DNA of 64,000 nucleotides from assembly GCF_031877795.1 (NCBI RefSeq), contig NC_133958.1, positions 1,488,001-1,552,000 on the forward strand. The letters are read 5' to 3'. Position 1 is the first letter of the stretch. Each line of letters begins with the position of its first letter. A program made the position numbers and the translations under genes. The notes beneath the pieces were generated by a model. The model did not search any database, was not told the origin of the DNA, and was given only the letters and a program-made list of their open reading frames with translations. Origin of the DNA: Strix aluco. Taxonomy: Eukaryota; Chordata; Aves; Strigiformes; Strigidae. Shown piece after piece: positions 11,531-24,100 of the stretch.

Positions 11531-13630
11531 ATGGGCCGCAGCCGCTCCCGGTCGCCGCCGCGGCGCGGTGAGGGGGAACGGGGGGTGGGAGCGGGGCGGG
11601 GGGACTCAGGGAGAGGCTCCGGGGAGGACCCGGCGGGAGGAAGGAAGGATCCGGGCCCTTGGGGGGAAGGTGGAGGAGCCAGGCCCGGGGCGGGGAGCCC
11701 AGGCCCGCGGCCCAGGGGTAGGGGAGGGCCCTGGGGCTTCACCCAGCTCTTGGGCGAGGGGGTAAAACCCCTCCAGGGCGGTAAAACCCCTCTGTTCTTC
11801 GCTCTGGGGAGAGCAGAGGCTCCCTTCCTCCACCTCCTCCTCCTCCTCCCGCACACTGAATCCCGTCCCCCTCCACGCACCTCAGCTTTTCGGGGACCGA
11901 CCTGCCGACAGGTTGGTCACCCCAATCCTGGGTGAAGGGCTTTTCCTGCCGCTCTTCCCACTTCTGGGGGTGCTGGTGGGGGTCTCTGAGCCCAGCCATG
12001 GAGGGATCGGTGGGAGGGGGTTGTTACAGAGTCTCTGCTTGGAAGCTGTCGCAGCGTCGGTGGGATTTTCTCTGAAAATCGGGCAGTGAAAGGGGAGAGA
12101 TGTCAGGATGCAGAAACTAAGCCGAGCGCTGCCTTTCTCTGAGCAGAGCGCAGGCGTTCACGGTCCACCTCACGGGAGAGGGAGAGGAGGCGAAGAGAGC
12201 GATCGCGGTCCCGGGACAGGGACAGGAGGAGGAGCCGTTCTCGCTCCCCGCACAGGAGACGGTCCAGGTGAGGGGCAGAAACACCAACACCGGGGTGGGG
12301 ACGAGCTGGAGAGCCCGGCCGAGGGCAGCGAGGGGCTGGTGGGAACTTGTGAACGCTGTAAAACCGTCTGCGGTAACGGCACAGCCGGGGAGCTGCAAAC
12401 ACCCCTGCGTTTGCAACGTCAGGTCACCGAGACGGCACCGATCCAGCTCCTCCTCCCCGCCGCGGCTGAAGGAGCGGCGGGATGAAGAGAAGAAGGAGGT
12501 AAAGGACTCCAAAGGCAAAGAGCGTCAGATCACAGGTGAGGGGGTGGATTTTCCTCCTTAAATACATCCTGGGTTCCCCATTTGGGTTGGGACCAGCCCA
12601 GGGGACATGCGGGTGCTTGATTAAAGTGTTTTTGGTGAACCCCAGTGGCTGTGTTTGTTGAACTCATTTATTTCCCTCTGCAGAGGAGGATTTGCAGGGC
12701 AAGACAGAAGAGGAAATTGAGATGATGAAAACGATGGGGTTTGCCTCTTTCGACACAACAAAAGTGAGTGTGGGTCGGCTTGGTGGAGCCCACAGCTGCC
12801 TCCGATGGGCTTGGTGGTGTCACTGTGCCCTTTTTGGGGGTAACACGCTCAGTTTTGTGACCTTTTTTCTTAATGTCTTTCAGGGGAAGAAGGTGGACGG
12901 TGCCGCAAATGCGTACGCCATCAACGTGTCCCAGAAGAGGAAGTACAGGTTTGTGCCCAGCCTTTTTTTTTTGGGAGGAAAGAGAATTTCTTTGATGAGG
13001 TAACGCAGCGCGGAGGAAACTCTGCGGCCGTACAGCGAAGCTGCTGTCTCTCAGCGCGTGCAGCGGGGGCGATCTGGCTTCTCGGGCCTTCAGAAAAAAG
13101 CAAAGTTTGCTGGTTTATTGTCAAACAGAGGTAAGAGGCCTCTGGTTTCTCCTGGAAGTGGTGAAAGCACAGAGATGAGCGGCGAAAGAGCACGTTGCCT
13201 GCGGGCAGGACGGGCCAGGTGTGGCCTGAGAGGAGTTGGAGCAGCGGGCCTGCTTAAGCAACACTGCCTGTTTCTTACCAAAAAAAAAACAACCACTCAG
13301 TTTATCAATTCTGCTCCCTTTTTGATGGAAACTGGAGCGTGCAGCTGGGCTGTGCTGCCGGGCTTTGGCTTTTAGCTGGCCAGAGCCGAGCCCAAACGAG
13401 CCACCTCCTCGCTGGGAGGTTCCCTGCCCTCGTTTGTGCGAATCTGCAGGGAATTCGATTCCCCGCGGCCACTGAGCGCGTTCACAGGATATTTTTGGGG
13501 TGGATTTCTTAGAGGTGGGAGCCCCACAGGGGTGTTGTCCCTGCGCTGATGCCAGTTCCTCCCCTCCGGCCGCAGGCAGTACATGAACAGAAAAGGAGGA
13601 TTCAACAGACCCCTGGATTTCATCGCTTGA
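11531..13630 (+). CDS. SNRNP27: U4/U6.U5 tri-snRNP 27 kDa protein, 6 exons, 156 aa
   Basis: Small SR-type protein of the U4/U6.U5 tri-snRNP, acting in the nucleus during spliceosome assembly and 5' splice-site choice. Exons: 11531-11567, 12147-12267, 12423-12535, 12684-12763, 12884-12948, 13576-13630. Phases are consistent, and 156 aa matches the human 155. The N-terminal half is an arginine/serine domain ([19 protein letters not shown] and repeats of RS, RE and RD). The C-terminal conserved block reads [20 protein letters not shown], then [12 protein letters not shown], and ends in [14 protein letters not shown], the family hallmark. It sits tail-to-head after ADD2. USP39 in the same window is also a tri-snRNP component. 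No anomalies seen. Confidence 0.97.
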
Positions 13631-13916
13631 CGCTGGGCTCGCTCGGGGGAGAACCACCCGCTGAGAAGGACGTCGCTCCCTGGCGCGGGCGGCTCAGAGA
13701 CCGGATTTCAGAGGAATTTGGGGTTATTCCCAACAAATCCCGCCGCGCTCGCCCTGCCCCGCAGCCAGAGCGGGTACGAGTCACCGTTTCCCGGAGTCTT
13801 TGGTTTTGTTGTTTGTTTGGTTTTTTTTTTACAATATCCCTCGTGGTTTATTCCTCACCGGGATGTCGTTGTATTTTTCCTGTTGCTGTTTTTTGACACA
13901 CCCTGTTCCCTGTTAA

Positions 13917-14105
13917 AATAAAACCCTGTATATATTTTTCCTTTTATTTTTGTAATTCAGGAATAAAACACGGACGAGGAGGCTGCTGGAAACCTCCATC
14001 CAGTTGTTTCCCCGAGCCATTGCAGTTGCATGTCCTGGGGACTTTATGCCCCAAAACGTTTTAGTTCCTGTGTCGCACAAATACATATAAATTTATACAA
14101 ATAAA
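13917..14105 (+). terminator. SNRNP27: SNRNP27 poly(A) signals
   Basis: AATAAA occurs at 13917-13922, 13962-13967 and 14100-14105 in AT-rich DNA downstream of the stop codon. The first is the likeliest main signal, giving a 3' UTR of about 0.3 kb. Confidence 0.65.
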
Positions 14106-14649
14106 TTAAAACACTGTTGCTGCAGCAGCACCCATTTGGGGCCTTCTACTGCAGAAAACCGCTTTTTTTTTGCTTATTTTTCAGCGGCCCAGCTGGGTGT
14201 TTTCAGACAGCGGGGTGATCCACTTGCTTCTTGGCTTCCGTCTTTTGCTAATTAATGTCTTTTGCTAATTAATTAACACCTGGCTTGCCCCAGGCGCGGG
14301 GAGAGGCTGAGGGAAGTCCTGGGGTCAAAATGGAGGTGTGGGGAGCAGGGGAGTGGTCGGAGGGGGCTGGTGCTTCACCCCCCCAGTTATCAGTTTGGGG
14401 AGGAAGCGGTGCTGGGGGTGGGTCCCCCACTTGTCACCTGCACTCTTGGGGGGACACCTGCCCCCCCCGGGGGGGGTGTGGGATATGGGGTGCTGTGCTG
14501 GGGGGCTCCCAGTTTGGGGGGGGGCCTTTGGGTGCTCCCTGCCCTGGCTGGGAGGTCCCTGCTTTGGGGAATGGGGGAGCCCCGGTGCTCCCTGCCCTGC
14601 CTGGGGGGGTCCTTCCCCGGGGGGTCCCCGTGCCCCCCGCCCCGCCGGG

Positions 14650-15115
14650 CTCACGTTGCCGGCTGGCGCCCATGCCCCGCCCCCTCCCCGCTTCCCGCCC
14701 CGCCATTGGCTGTCCGGGCAGGAAGTGAGTCAGGGCGCGGGGCGAGGCGGTTGGGAAGGGCCAGGCTGGCCCGCTGGGTGGGCGGGGCGCTGCGGGAGGC
14801 CGGACCAATGGTGGGAGGGCGTGGCGCTTTCGGCCAATGACAGCGAGCGCGGGGCGTGGCCTCGGGCACGGCCCCCTCCCTCCCTCCTTCCCCTGCCCAG
14901 TGCTGGGCGGGGCCTCCCTCGCCCTTCCTCCAATAGGCATCTGCGGCGGGGGGGGCGTCACCCAATGAGCGGCGGCGAGGGGCGGGGCCGCGCGCGGGGC
15001 CTGGCGGAGCGGCCGGCTGAGGCGGACAGACGGCGTCGCCGCCCCCCTCCCCGCCGCTGCCGCCGCTCCCGGCCCGGCCCGGCCCGGCCCGGCCCGGCCC
15101 TCCCAGCGCGGTGAG
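14650..15115 (+). promoter_or_regulatory. MXD1: MXD1 CpG-island promoter with five CCAAT boxes
   Basis: CpG-dense DNA leading into the MXD1 start codon. CCAAT or its complement occurs at 14705-14709, 14805-14809, 14834-14838, 14930-14934 and 14962-14966, with several GGGCGG GC boxes between them. A GGCCC(G) pentamer tract lies at about 15070-15100, just upstream of the ATG. NF-Y and Sp1-type control is inferred from the motifs. Confidence 0.6.
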
Positions 15116-18100
15116 ATGGCGGCCTGCGGCGGCCTCAACATCCAGATGCTGCTGGAGGCGGCCGAGTACCTGGAGCGGCGGGAGCGAGGTACCGGTTTCC
15201 CCCCTCGGCCCGGCCCGGTTCTCCCCCCTCAGCCGGGCCCGGCGGTGACGGGTGGCCCGCGGTTGTGTCTCCGCAGAAGCCGAGCACGGCTACGCCTCGC
15301 TGCTGCCCGGCGGTAAGGACGGAGAGGCCCTGCGGCGCCGCGCCAAGGCCAGGAAGAGCAGCGGCGGCAGCAGGTAACGGCCGGTACCGGGCGGGGGGAC
15401 GGGGCGCGGGGGGGGGCTTTGCCCGGGACCCCGCACCCCCAGCTGGGGAGGGATCGCGGACAGACGGGCGCCCCCGAGGCCTGGCGGGGCTGGGCCCGGC
15501 AGTTGCGGGGAGCTCGGGCTCCTGTCACCGGGCGACCGGGCTCCGGTAAGGTCCCGCTGTCACAGGGCGTGTGGCCGGGCTCGGGGGGGGACCCTCCTGT
15601 CACCGGCTGCTTGGGGTGTGGTAAGGCCCTGCTGTCACAGGGCGCCTGGCAGGGCGGGGGGGACCCTCCTGTCACGGGGGGTGCTCAGGCTCCGGTAAGA
15701 TCCCGCTGTCACAGAGTGTGTGACCAGGCCGGGGGGGACCCTCCTGTCACCGGGTGCCCAGATCCGGTAAGGTCCTGCTGTCACAGGGCACCTGACAGGG
15801 GCTGGGGACCCTCCTCCTGTCACTGGGTGCCTAGATCCGGTAAGGTCCTGCTGTCACAGGGCACCTGACAGGGGCTGGGGACCCTCCTGTCACCGGGTGC
15901 CCAGATCTGGTAAGGTCCTGCCGGCGCAGGGTGCCTGGCAGGGGCTGGGGGGGACCCTCCTGTCACCAGGTGCCAGAGCTGTGCCACAATCCTGCTGTCA
16001 CAGCCCTCCCGCCAGCCCCGTGGTCCTCCACCCCCGCCTCCCCTTTCCCCTTCACGCCTCCATCCAGAGATTCCCATCGGCATCGACACGCACCCACCGT
16101 GCTGGGCCGGTGTCTTTCTGAAACATCCTGGCAAGACGTGAGGAGAAACCTCCCATCTTGGGCAAACTTGGGTACGAGACGTGCAATCGTCTGACGTGGC
16201 GGATGGGTTTGCTGAGGGGAATGTGGAAGTTGGGCTTTTGATTTCGGGCGTGCGCCGCCAAAGCTCGAGAAGTGAAACCACTCTCAGTCCATGAGGATTC
16301 TCCGTAAAGAAAGCAAGATTTTTCTAATACGCTTTTGGCCGAGCGCAGGGTTTTGTTCGACGCTTCGATTAAATCACCTAGTGCTGCTTTCCTTTGAAAA
16401 AAGGAAATTCCTTAATTATCCTCCCTGAAATCCATCCAGAGCCCCGACGCAGGTTATTCCTCGCTGATGTTAAACACGCAGCCCGTTCTCAGGAATGCTA
16501 AAACACCTTTTTTTTCCCAAGTTGAAGCCGGCTCCAAGCAGCTGCGTTGTTTTGCAGGAGCAAGTCCCACCAGCCTGGGGTTTGTTGGTTGTTTTTTTTT
16601 TTTTTTCAGGGAGTATTTAATGATGCCTCCCAGGCCCGTGGATTCATCACTTAACGCTCCCAAGTCTCGTTTTATTTGCTCACTCTTCTGTTTTTGTACA
16701 ACAGAAACTGCCACCGCGGAGCCGGCGCTTGTGTCACGGTGGGAGTTGCCGTGCTGAATTCTTTCTTTCCAACACCCGTCGCGGTTTATTCGGTTGCTTT
16801 AATAATGTTAAAATCACTTGGGGCATTGTCGAGGTGAAATTATCAGCTGACTTTCAGGAGCGCTGGCTCGGGAGTGCTGCCGCCGTGCCAGGACACGCAC
16901 ATCCAGCCCCTCGAAACGCCTGCGAGGGAAACTTCGTCGGGCAGAGTGAACCCTGAGCAGGTTCATCCCGACACGTCACTGGCGGCCGGTCGCTTCCTTT
17001 CTCGCTGCCCTATTTTAGGCTGTTTGCCCAGGGAGGAGCAAGGCAGCGATGTCACCAGATATGTCACTTTTTTCCTGGTTGGGAGCAAACTCATCCGTGT
17101 GACGCAGTGACAGCTGACCTTTGATAGCTGCGTAACGACAAACACTGCCCGGAATGCCCCGTGTGTTTTGTTTGTACCCTGACTCCTGGTGTCTCCCCGA
17201 GCTGGGGCGTTTCTGTCTCCCCCCCACACGGGGGTTTCGGGGCTGTCGGGCTCCCGTTACGGGAGCAGAAGGCAGGTGAGGTCTTGGTCTCGTCTCAGGC
17301 AGACTCTGAGTGAATTCCTCGGTGTTTGTCGCTCCTGCACACGCTCTGAATTTCCTTTTTGGAAGATTTAAAGCTTTCTCTTCACTCAAGGCGAATCACG
17401 GCAGCAGAACAAAGGTCTGTGTTGTGTTAAAGAGAGAACGGGTAGCTGCAGCACGTGCCGTTACCTTTTTTGTTACGGTCTGCAGGAGAGAAGACCAGGT
17501 TTCGAAGGCAACGCTGGTGATGTGGGGCTGACGGGTGAGGTTTTGGTTAGCAGAGGTGCCATCAGCGACTCGCTGGGCGTGGGGGTGCTTAGAAAGGGGT
17601 CTGGGGGCACACGGCGAGGCGGTCTGCAGCCCTGGGGGGAGCTGCTGTCCCCTCTGGTCCCTGCTCCTCTTTTATTTTATGCAAAATTAAAAATCCGTCA
17701 TCTAAGAAACCTGTTTTTAAATATTAGCAGTTGTGGATGCAAACACAAGAAACCCCATACGAAAGGATTCTGAAACAAAGGCGCAGAAGAGGGTGTGAAT
17801 TTGTTATTAATAAAAGCATAGGGGTCTCTGTCGGTACCGACGCTCAAGAAGCGTTTGGCTTATTTATGACCAAGGGAAGAGCTCAGGCTCGCTGCATTCC
17901 GTCGCCTCGCATGAGGTTTGCAAGCGCTGCGGTGAGGGGGTTGGTGTAAAACACAGGATTTTTATCCAGAAAAAAGTTTAATGGAGAGATCCCACAGGAG
18001 CCAAAGAGCTGAGTCCTTCCTGGCTGTTTGCAGACGCTCTGCTGAGGAGAACTCGCCGTTCCCCTGCGTGCCAGGGTGATGCCTGTCCGTTTAAGTGAGA

Positions 18101-21100
18101 AGCATCTCCACTGGGATCACGCGTGTTTGGACTCTCTGTGATTGCCTGCGAGCAGGACACTGGCCTTTGGGAGCGGATTGCGTCAAGCAGCACCACTGGA
18201 AAGCAAAAAAAAAAAAAAGGAGAAAGGCTGAGATGAATCTCGTTAGAAAGCTGGGAGGGCTGTGGTGGCTTCCCGAGCCGTGGTGATCCGGCATAAAACG
18301 CTGCTGGCAAAGCAAAGACGATCCCTGTGAGCGGCTTCAACTGGTGTGTCTGTGGCATCTCTTGTTTTTCTTCCAGCATCAAGGGCCTGGGGGGAACCAG
18401 CACTCCCAGAGCTGATGAGGGCTTCCAGGTAGGCGTCCTTATCCGAACAGCCTGTGGGTTTTCCACATCTTTTAAGTTTTCAGGCACATAACGTTTTTCC
18501 TAAATTAGACTAGGTGGCCTCTTGAGCTTTTAAGGAGAGCGGGCAGGGAAGTGGCTCTTCCCTAAGCCTCGGCCCTGTTGCCTGGGTTTGTTGGAGAGAA
18601 AATAAGTAGCAGCTTGGGTTTTCTGCCTTTTCTTAGCTTTGTCAAAATTAGGAGCTTCAGGGGAATTCTTCGATGGACTTAACGCCCACCTGGGTTTCAA
18701 CTTCACATTTGGCGTCTCCTGTTCGGAGGTGTTAACCCGTTGTTGGACACGGGGAATCTTTACACGTCGTCTTCCTGGCAGCTCACCTCAGTTTTACCAA
18801 GAGATGACTGGCTGAGCAGCGGAGACAGACACAAACGTCGGATGACAGTGAGACTTTGGGGGCTCCCAGTTGCTGTTTCGCGTGGCCGGTGTGTCCTGAG
18901 CTGGTCTGGGGCTCCTGGCACGAGACGCGACTGCTCGGACACCGCACGGCCTGCAAAAAGCAGCGTGTCTTCCCCAAAGGTGGCACCGAGCACCCGAGCT
19001 GTCGGCCCTTGTCTCTTTGCTTTACATGCCAAGAATCCCAGAATCACTCAGGCTGGAAAAGCCCCTCGGGATCATCGAGTCCAACCCTCAGCCCGACTCT
19101 ACAAAGTTCTCCCCTACCCCACATCCCCCCACAGCTCATCCAAACGGCCCTTAAACACCCCCAGGGGTGGGGACTCCACCCCCTCCCTGGGCAGCCTATT
19201 CCACTCTCTGACCACTCTGGCGGGGAAACATTTTTCCCTCCTGTCCAGTCTGACCCTCCCCTGTTGCAGTTTAAAGCCGTTCCCTCTCGTTCTGTCACTA
19301 ATTCCCTGGGAGCAGAGACCAGCACCAACCTCTCCACAACGTCCTTTCAGGGAGCTGCAGAGAGTGATGAGGTCTCCCCTCCCCTTCTCCTCCTCACACT
19401 GAACAGTCCCAGCTCCTTCAGTCGCTCCTCACAGGATTTATTCTCCAGGCCCTTCCCCACCTCGTTGCCCTCCTCTGCCCTCGCTCCAGCCCCTCGAGAT
19501 CTCTCTCGGATTAAGGTGCCCAAAACTGGACACAATACAATACAGATGTTCCTCTTGCTTTCTTTGCTCTTCTTTAAAAAGCTGCTTTAAAAAAAAAAAG
19601 TGCTCTAGGACACCTGCGCTGTCCGAAAACCTGCTTCCTCTCTGATAGCGGCTCGGTTGCAGGTTTGTGTGCAGATGGAGCAACTTCCCTGCCCGGAGAT
19701 GAGCTCTTCTGCCCCGAGCGTGTGGCAGCTCTCGGGGCTGCCACTTCCCCTTCTCCACCACGAACCTCGAGAGCCTTCGCTTTTGGATGGCGTGCGCTGC
19801 CTTGCGTCACGGCACTGATACAGCTGCTTAATCCTACTCCTAGTGCTAAAATTTGAGCCTCTCCACGTTCAAATCCCGTCTTACGGTTTTACTGGCCCTT
19901 TTATTGCCGTTTATCTGGCAATTTCTCCGTTGCACCAGATCATCTGTGTCCCTTCTGCTGTTTTCACCATCCCCGGGGTACTGAGCAGCCCCCAAGGTTT
20001 GCAGCTTTTCCAGAGAGCATTTCCTAAGGCTGCGTGTTAATCCTAATTGTACAGACAGAGGAGTTAATAACTCATTCTTTCTTTTTCAGGTCGACGCACA
20101 ACGAGATGGAAAAGAACCGGTGAGTGTTGGAGGTTCGGTAGGAGCTGGGTTTGGGTGAATCGCTGCTTTTCCAGGGGTTGGGAACGGGGCTCGGGGAGCT
20201 GTTGAGATGGGGAGCAGGGGAGGAGGGACAGGACGGCTGGATAAGGGGGTCACCGAGGAGGTTCCTGATGTTGCTCGTACTTGAAGCAGTCCCTGTCCTT
20301 GGCCACCGGAGCAGCTGTGCAGTAAGGAGATGGGAGTCCTTCATCCTCCCTTCATCCCACCTCTCAGCTTGCTAGGGAGAAGGATTTCCAACCCTTTCCC
20401 AGCTCCCAGGGGCAATCCCGTGCCGGTGGGGTGACCGTCATCCTCTGCTCACCCACAGTCAGGGCGTAGGTACCTGACCGGAGCTGTGCCTCCACATAAG
20501 TGTGATTATTTGCCACAGACCAGTGCGGTCTTTGTCGTCCGGCTGAACGACGACTTTGTGTCCTTGGTCAGCTCCTCTTTTTTTCTCAGCATGGCTTGGA
20601 CGTGGCTCAAATCTTGCCGTGTCCTGCTGCCAGCGCAGGACTGGTGTGAACTTGGTTGGTTTGTACCTTCAGAGGCAGAACTGCCTGTGTCGCAAGTGAC
20701 GTGGGTTAGAAAAGGCCAGGGATGTTTATTCCTTGTTTAAAAAAAACGAGAAAATTAGCATTTGATTACTTCAGGCTCGCCTTGTTCAGAGCAGAGCCGT
20801 GTCGAAAGCCCGCTGCTGAAGTTGCACAAGCAAGGGCACCAAGTGCTTTGTCTTTTCCGCCCCTTCGAGCGGGGCGGCTGGAGAAATGAGCTGCTCTCTG
20901 GACAGGGGTTACGCGCCCCTTCTTCCTCTGCTCCTCGTTAGGGGTACCCTAACCCCATCCTCCAGCAGTCGAGCCGGTGAATCTTGGCCTCCTCCCCACC
21001 ACGAGGAGCAGCTTGGCTTGATCCGGGGAGGGAGAGCGGCGGGAGGATGGGTGTCTCACAAGGCCGAGCGCAACGATGGGCTTGGAAGGGCCTTTTCCCA

Positions 21101-24100
21101 GGAAACGAATCCTTTGAGGGTTATTTTCTTTTATTATTCAGTGGGATTTCTGGGGGTTTTTAAGCGCGGCAGCAGTTTCAGCCAGGTGAAGCACGGCAGA
21201 AACGCACTTTTACGGACGCTGCGCCTCTAACTTCGCAGCGGAAACCCCATGTTTGACTCCGGCGTTGGCGTTGTGTAATCCACAAAGTTGCTCAGCGCTG
21301 ACCAAGCGGGGCAGGTTGCTGCTGCGCTCCCCCCCCCCACCCCCGTGTAACTTCTGCTGGGCAGGGCGAGCTGGGGTTTTTCCATTCGTTTTGCTGGTGT
21401 GAACAGCCAACGTGATAAGGGTTTGGGGTTTTTTTTTTAGCAAAGGTAGCTGAGGATTTTCAGTTTTGCTGCCGCAGCGCTTGCGGAGCGCGGCTGGGCT
21501 GGCTCCTTATCTGCAGATCGCGCAGGTAAATCACTTGTAAGCCAGCACGGCACGGTTGGACAGGTCTGCACTGCTCCGGGCAGCTCTTCCTCCCCCTGCT
21601 CAGGTAAATAATCTTTGCAAAAGCTCATCTTTGAGCCCGTCGGTGTTTGGGATTTACCCGAAGACTAAAGACCACGTGTTTTGTTTGCATTGTAATTCAG
21701 AAGGTACTTTGTGTAGGCAAATGCCTGTTTACTCCTAGCGTGTGCAAAACAAGATAGGCAGGTACTTGCAAAATCCCAATTTGCAGCTGCCTGTGTCGAT
21801 CGGGTATTTCAAAGGCGGGTGTTGCAACGGGTGCCCAAGAATGTGACCTAAATCTTGGGGTTGGAGTGTTGAACGTGAAGTAAACCGGCCCGTGCTGGGA
21901 GCATCTTGGTTATCGACGGAGAAAGGGATTTCCTCCAGCAGCCAGAGTTTCCCGCAGCGGCGGGGTGCAAGCGGTAGAGCGTTAGCTTACGTGTTAACGC
22001 AGACAAAATCTGGGTGTTATAGAGGGAGGGAGGGTTCCTGACAGGCTCCTGTGCTGGGGTGGCCGAGGAGCGTGGTGCTGCTCGGGGCCGGTGTTCCCTT
22101 GGGATCCTGGTTTTGTTTTGACCGGAGCCGCACGTGCCGAGTTGATGGATCCAAAACTGGCCCGTTCCTGCTAAAAATGGGGAAAGGAAGCGCTTCTGAG
22201 GGCCGCACGGGGTTTACAGCTGCGTGGTGTCGGCTCAGGTGGCTTCAGCTGTCAGTGGAGCAAGGTGGTGGCTGAACAGCATCCCTGCAGTGAAGCTTTT
22301 TGGGAGGAGGAAGACCAAAAGCGGATATCCTCACCCAAAAAAATGAGGTTTTTGGCAGCTCCTCACCAGCAAGCATCCCAACAGCCCGAAAGGTGCTGGC
22401 AGGGTGTTGTAGGTGGGGTTGGCTGAAGTCAGAGTCGGGTTTTTCAGTGAGGCCCTTTCCTCTGGCTGCAGTTTTCTCCCAGTGCATGGAGGCGGAGGGT
22501 GGGAAGGCGTCTGGTTGGGCTTAGCTTCCAACCACCCTGATCATCCGCTCGCAGAGGTGAGACACCATTTGGGAAGCGGGTACGCGAGCGCTCAGCGTGT
22601 TGTGTGATCTCCCGACAGGCGTGCCCACCTGCGCTTGTGCTTGGAGAAGCTGAAGGGGCTGGTGCCGCTCGGACCTGAGGCCAGCAGACACACCACCCTG
22701 AGTTTACTAACGAAAGCTAAATTGCACATCAAGGTGAGCGTGGGCTCGTTCGGTGGGGGAGATGCAAGAAATCGGGCTGCGTCCCTGTTGGGTGGGTGCT
22801 GAGCTCGGCTGCCAGTAAAAGCTGCTGGTCAGAGAGGGACCTGGGGGTGTTGGTTCTAACTGGCTGAACAGGAGCCAGCAGTGTGCCCAGGTGGCCAGGA
22901 AGGCCAACGGCATCCTGGCTTGTATCAGAAATAGCATGGCCAGCAGGGACAGGGAAGGGATCTGACCCCTGTGCTCGGCACTGGTGAGGCCGCCCCTTGA
23001 TGAGTGGGTTCAGTTTTGGGCCCCTCACTCCAAAAAGGCCCTTGAATGACTCGAGCGTGTCCAGAGAAGGGCAACGGAGCTGGTGCAGGGTCTGGAGCAC
23101 AGGTCTGATGGGGAGCGGCTGAGGGAACTGGGGGGGTTTAGTGTGGAGAAGAGGAGGCTGAGGGGAGACCTCCTGGCCCTCTGCAACTCCCTGAAAGGAG
23201 GGTGCAGAGAGGGGGGAGGAGTCTCTTGAGCCAAGGAACCAGCGCCAGGACAAGAGGGAATGGCCTCAAGCTGCGCCAGGGCAGGGTCAGACTGGCTCTT
23301 AGGAAGGATTTCTTTGCAGAAGGGGCTGTTGGGCGTTGGAATGGGCTGCCCAGGGCAGGGGGGGAGTCCCCATCCCTGGAGGGGTTGAAGAGTCGGGTTG
23401 AGCCAGCGCTGAGGGATCTGGTGGAGTTGGGAACGGTCAGGGTGAGGTTCATGGTGGGGCTGGAGGAGCTTCAAGGGCTTTTCCAACCCAGATGATTCTG
23501 TGGTTCAAGAGCAGCACAGGGCGCGGGGGCTTCGGGGCATCTGGATCCTCGTGCGGGATGAAGGTAACGGCCGGGTTGTTTTGGAAATACTGACGAGGGT
23601 AACGCTGCCAGGGGCCAGCAGTGCCCTTCTCGCCGTTGGCGCAGCGAGGCCGTTGCGATTCTCCTTATCAAGGGGCTGAATTCCCACATTGTGCCCCACA
23701 CCCGGGGGCCTTAGGGATGAGACTGGCTGCAGGATTGGAGCGCAGCTGTTTTTCCCCTTTCTTTTCTAGAGTGTTTCCTACTTCACTCTTTACCCTTTAG
23801 ACTTGGGCTCGACAGGACTCACCTCGCTGGGTGCATTTAGAGCTCCACGAGCTGAGAGATAATCGGGGGAGTGCTGGCACCGGGCTGCATTCAACTCTCC
23901 AGTTATCAAAGACTCTGAAAATATATAAATAGGATGGGGCCGGCTCCGGCCTCGCTGCGCTTGTAAATTGTTTGGAGGCACTTTATGTGCTTTCTCCAGC
24001 GGCTTCAGGCCAGCTCCAGACCTTTCCATCCCCGGGCCAGACGCTGCACCCTGCTTCGACGCCTGTTGGCTCGCAGGAGGATGAAAGTTGCATCTGTGTG

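Noticed and set aside
12970-13575. Possible intronic C/D snoRNA in the last SNRNP27 intron (TGATGAG near 12994)
   Set aside because: No matching D box at suitable distance and no terminal stem; chance motif.
18378-18430. Extra MXD1 exon in intron 2 suggested by a pyrimidine tract, CAG and GTAGG
   Set aside because: The known MXD1 exons join in phase without it and the sequence matches no MXD1 segment.
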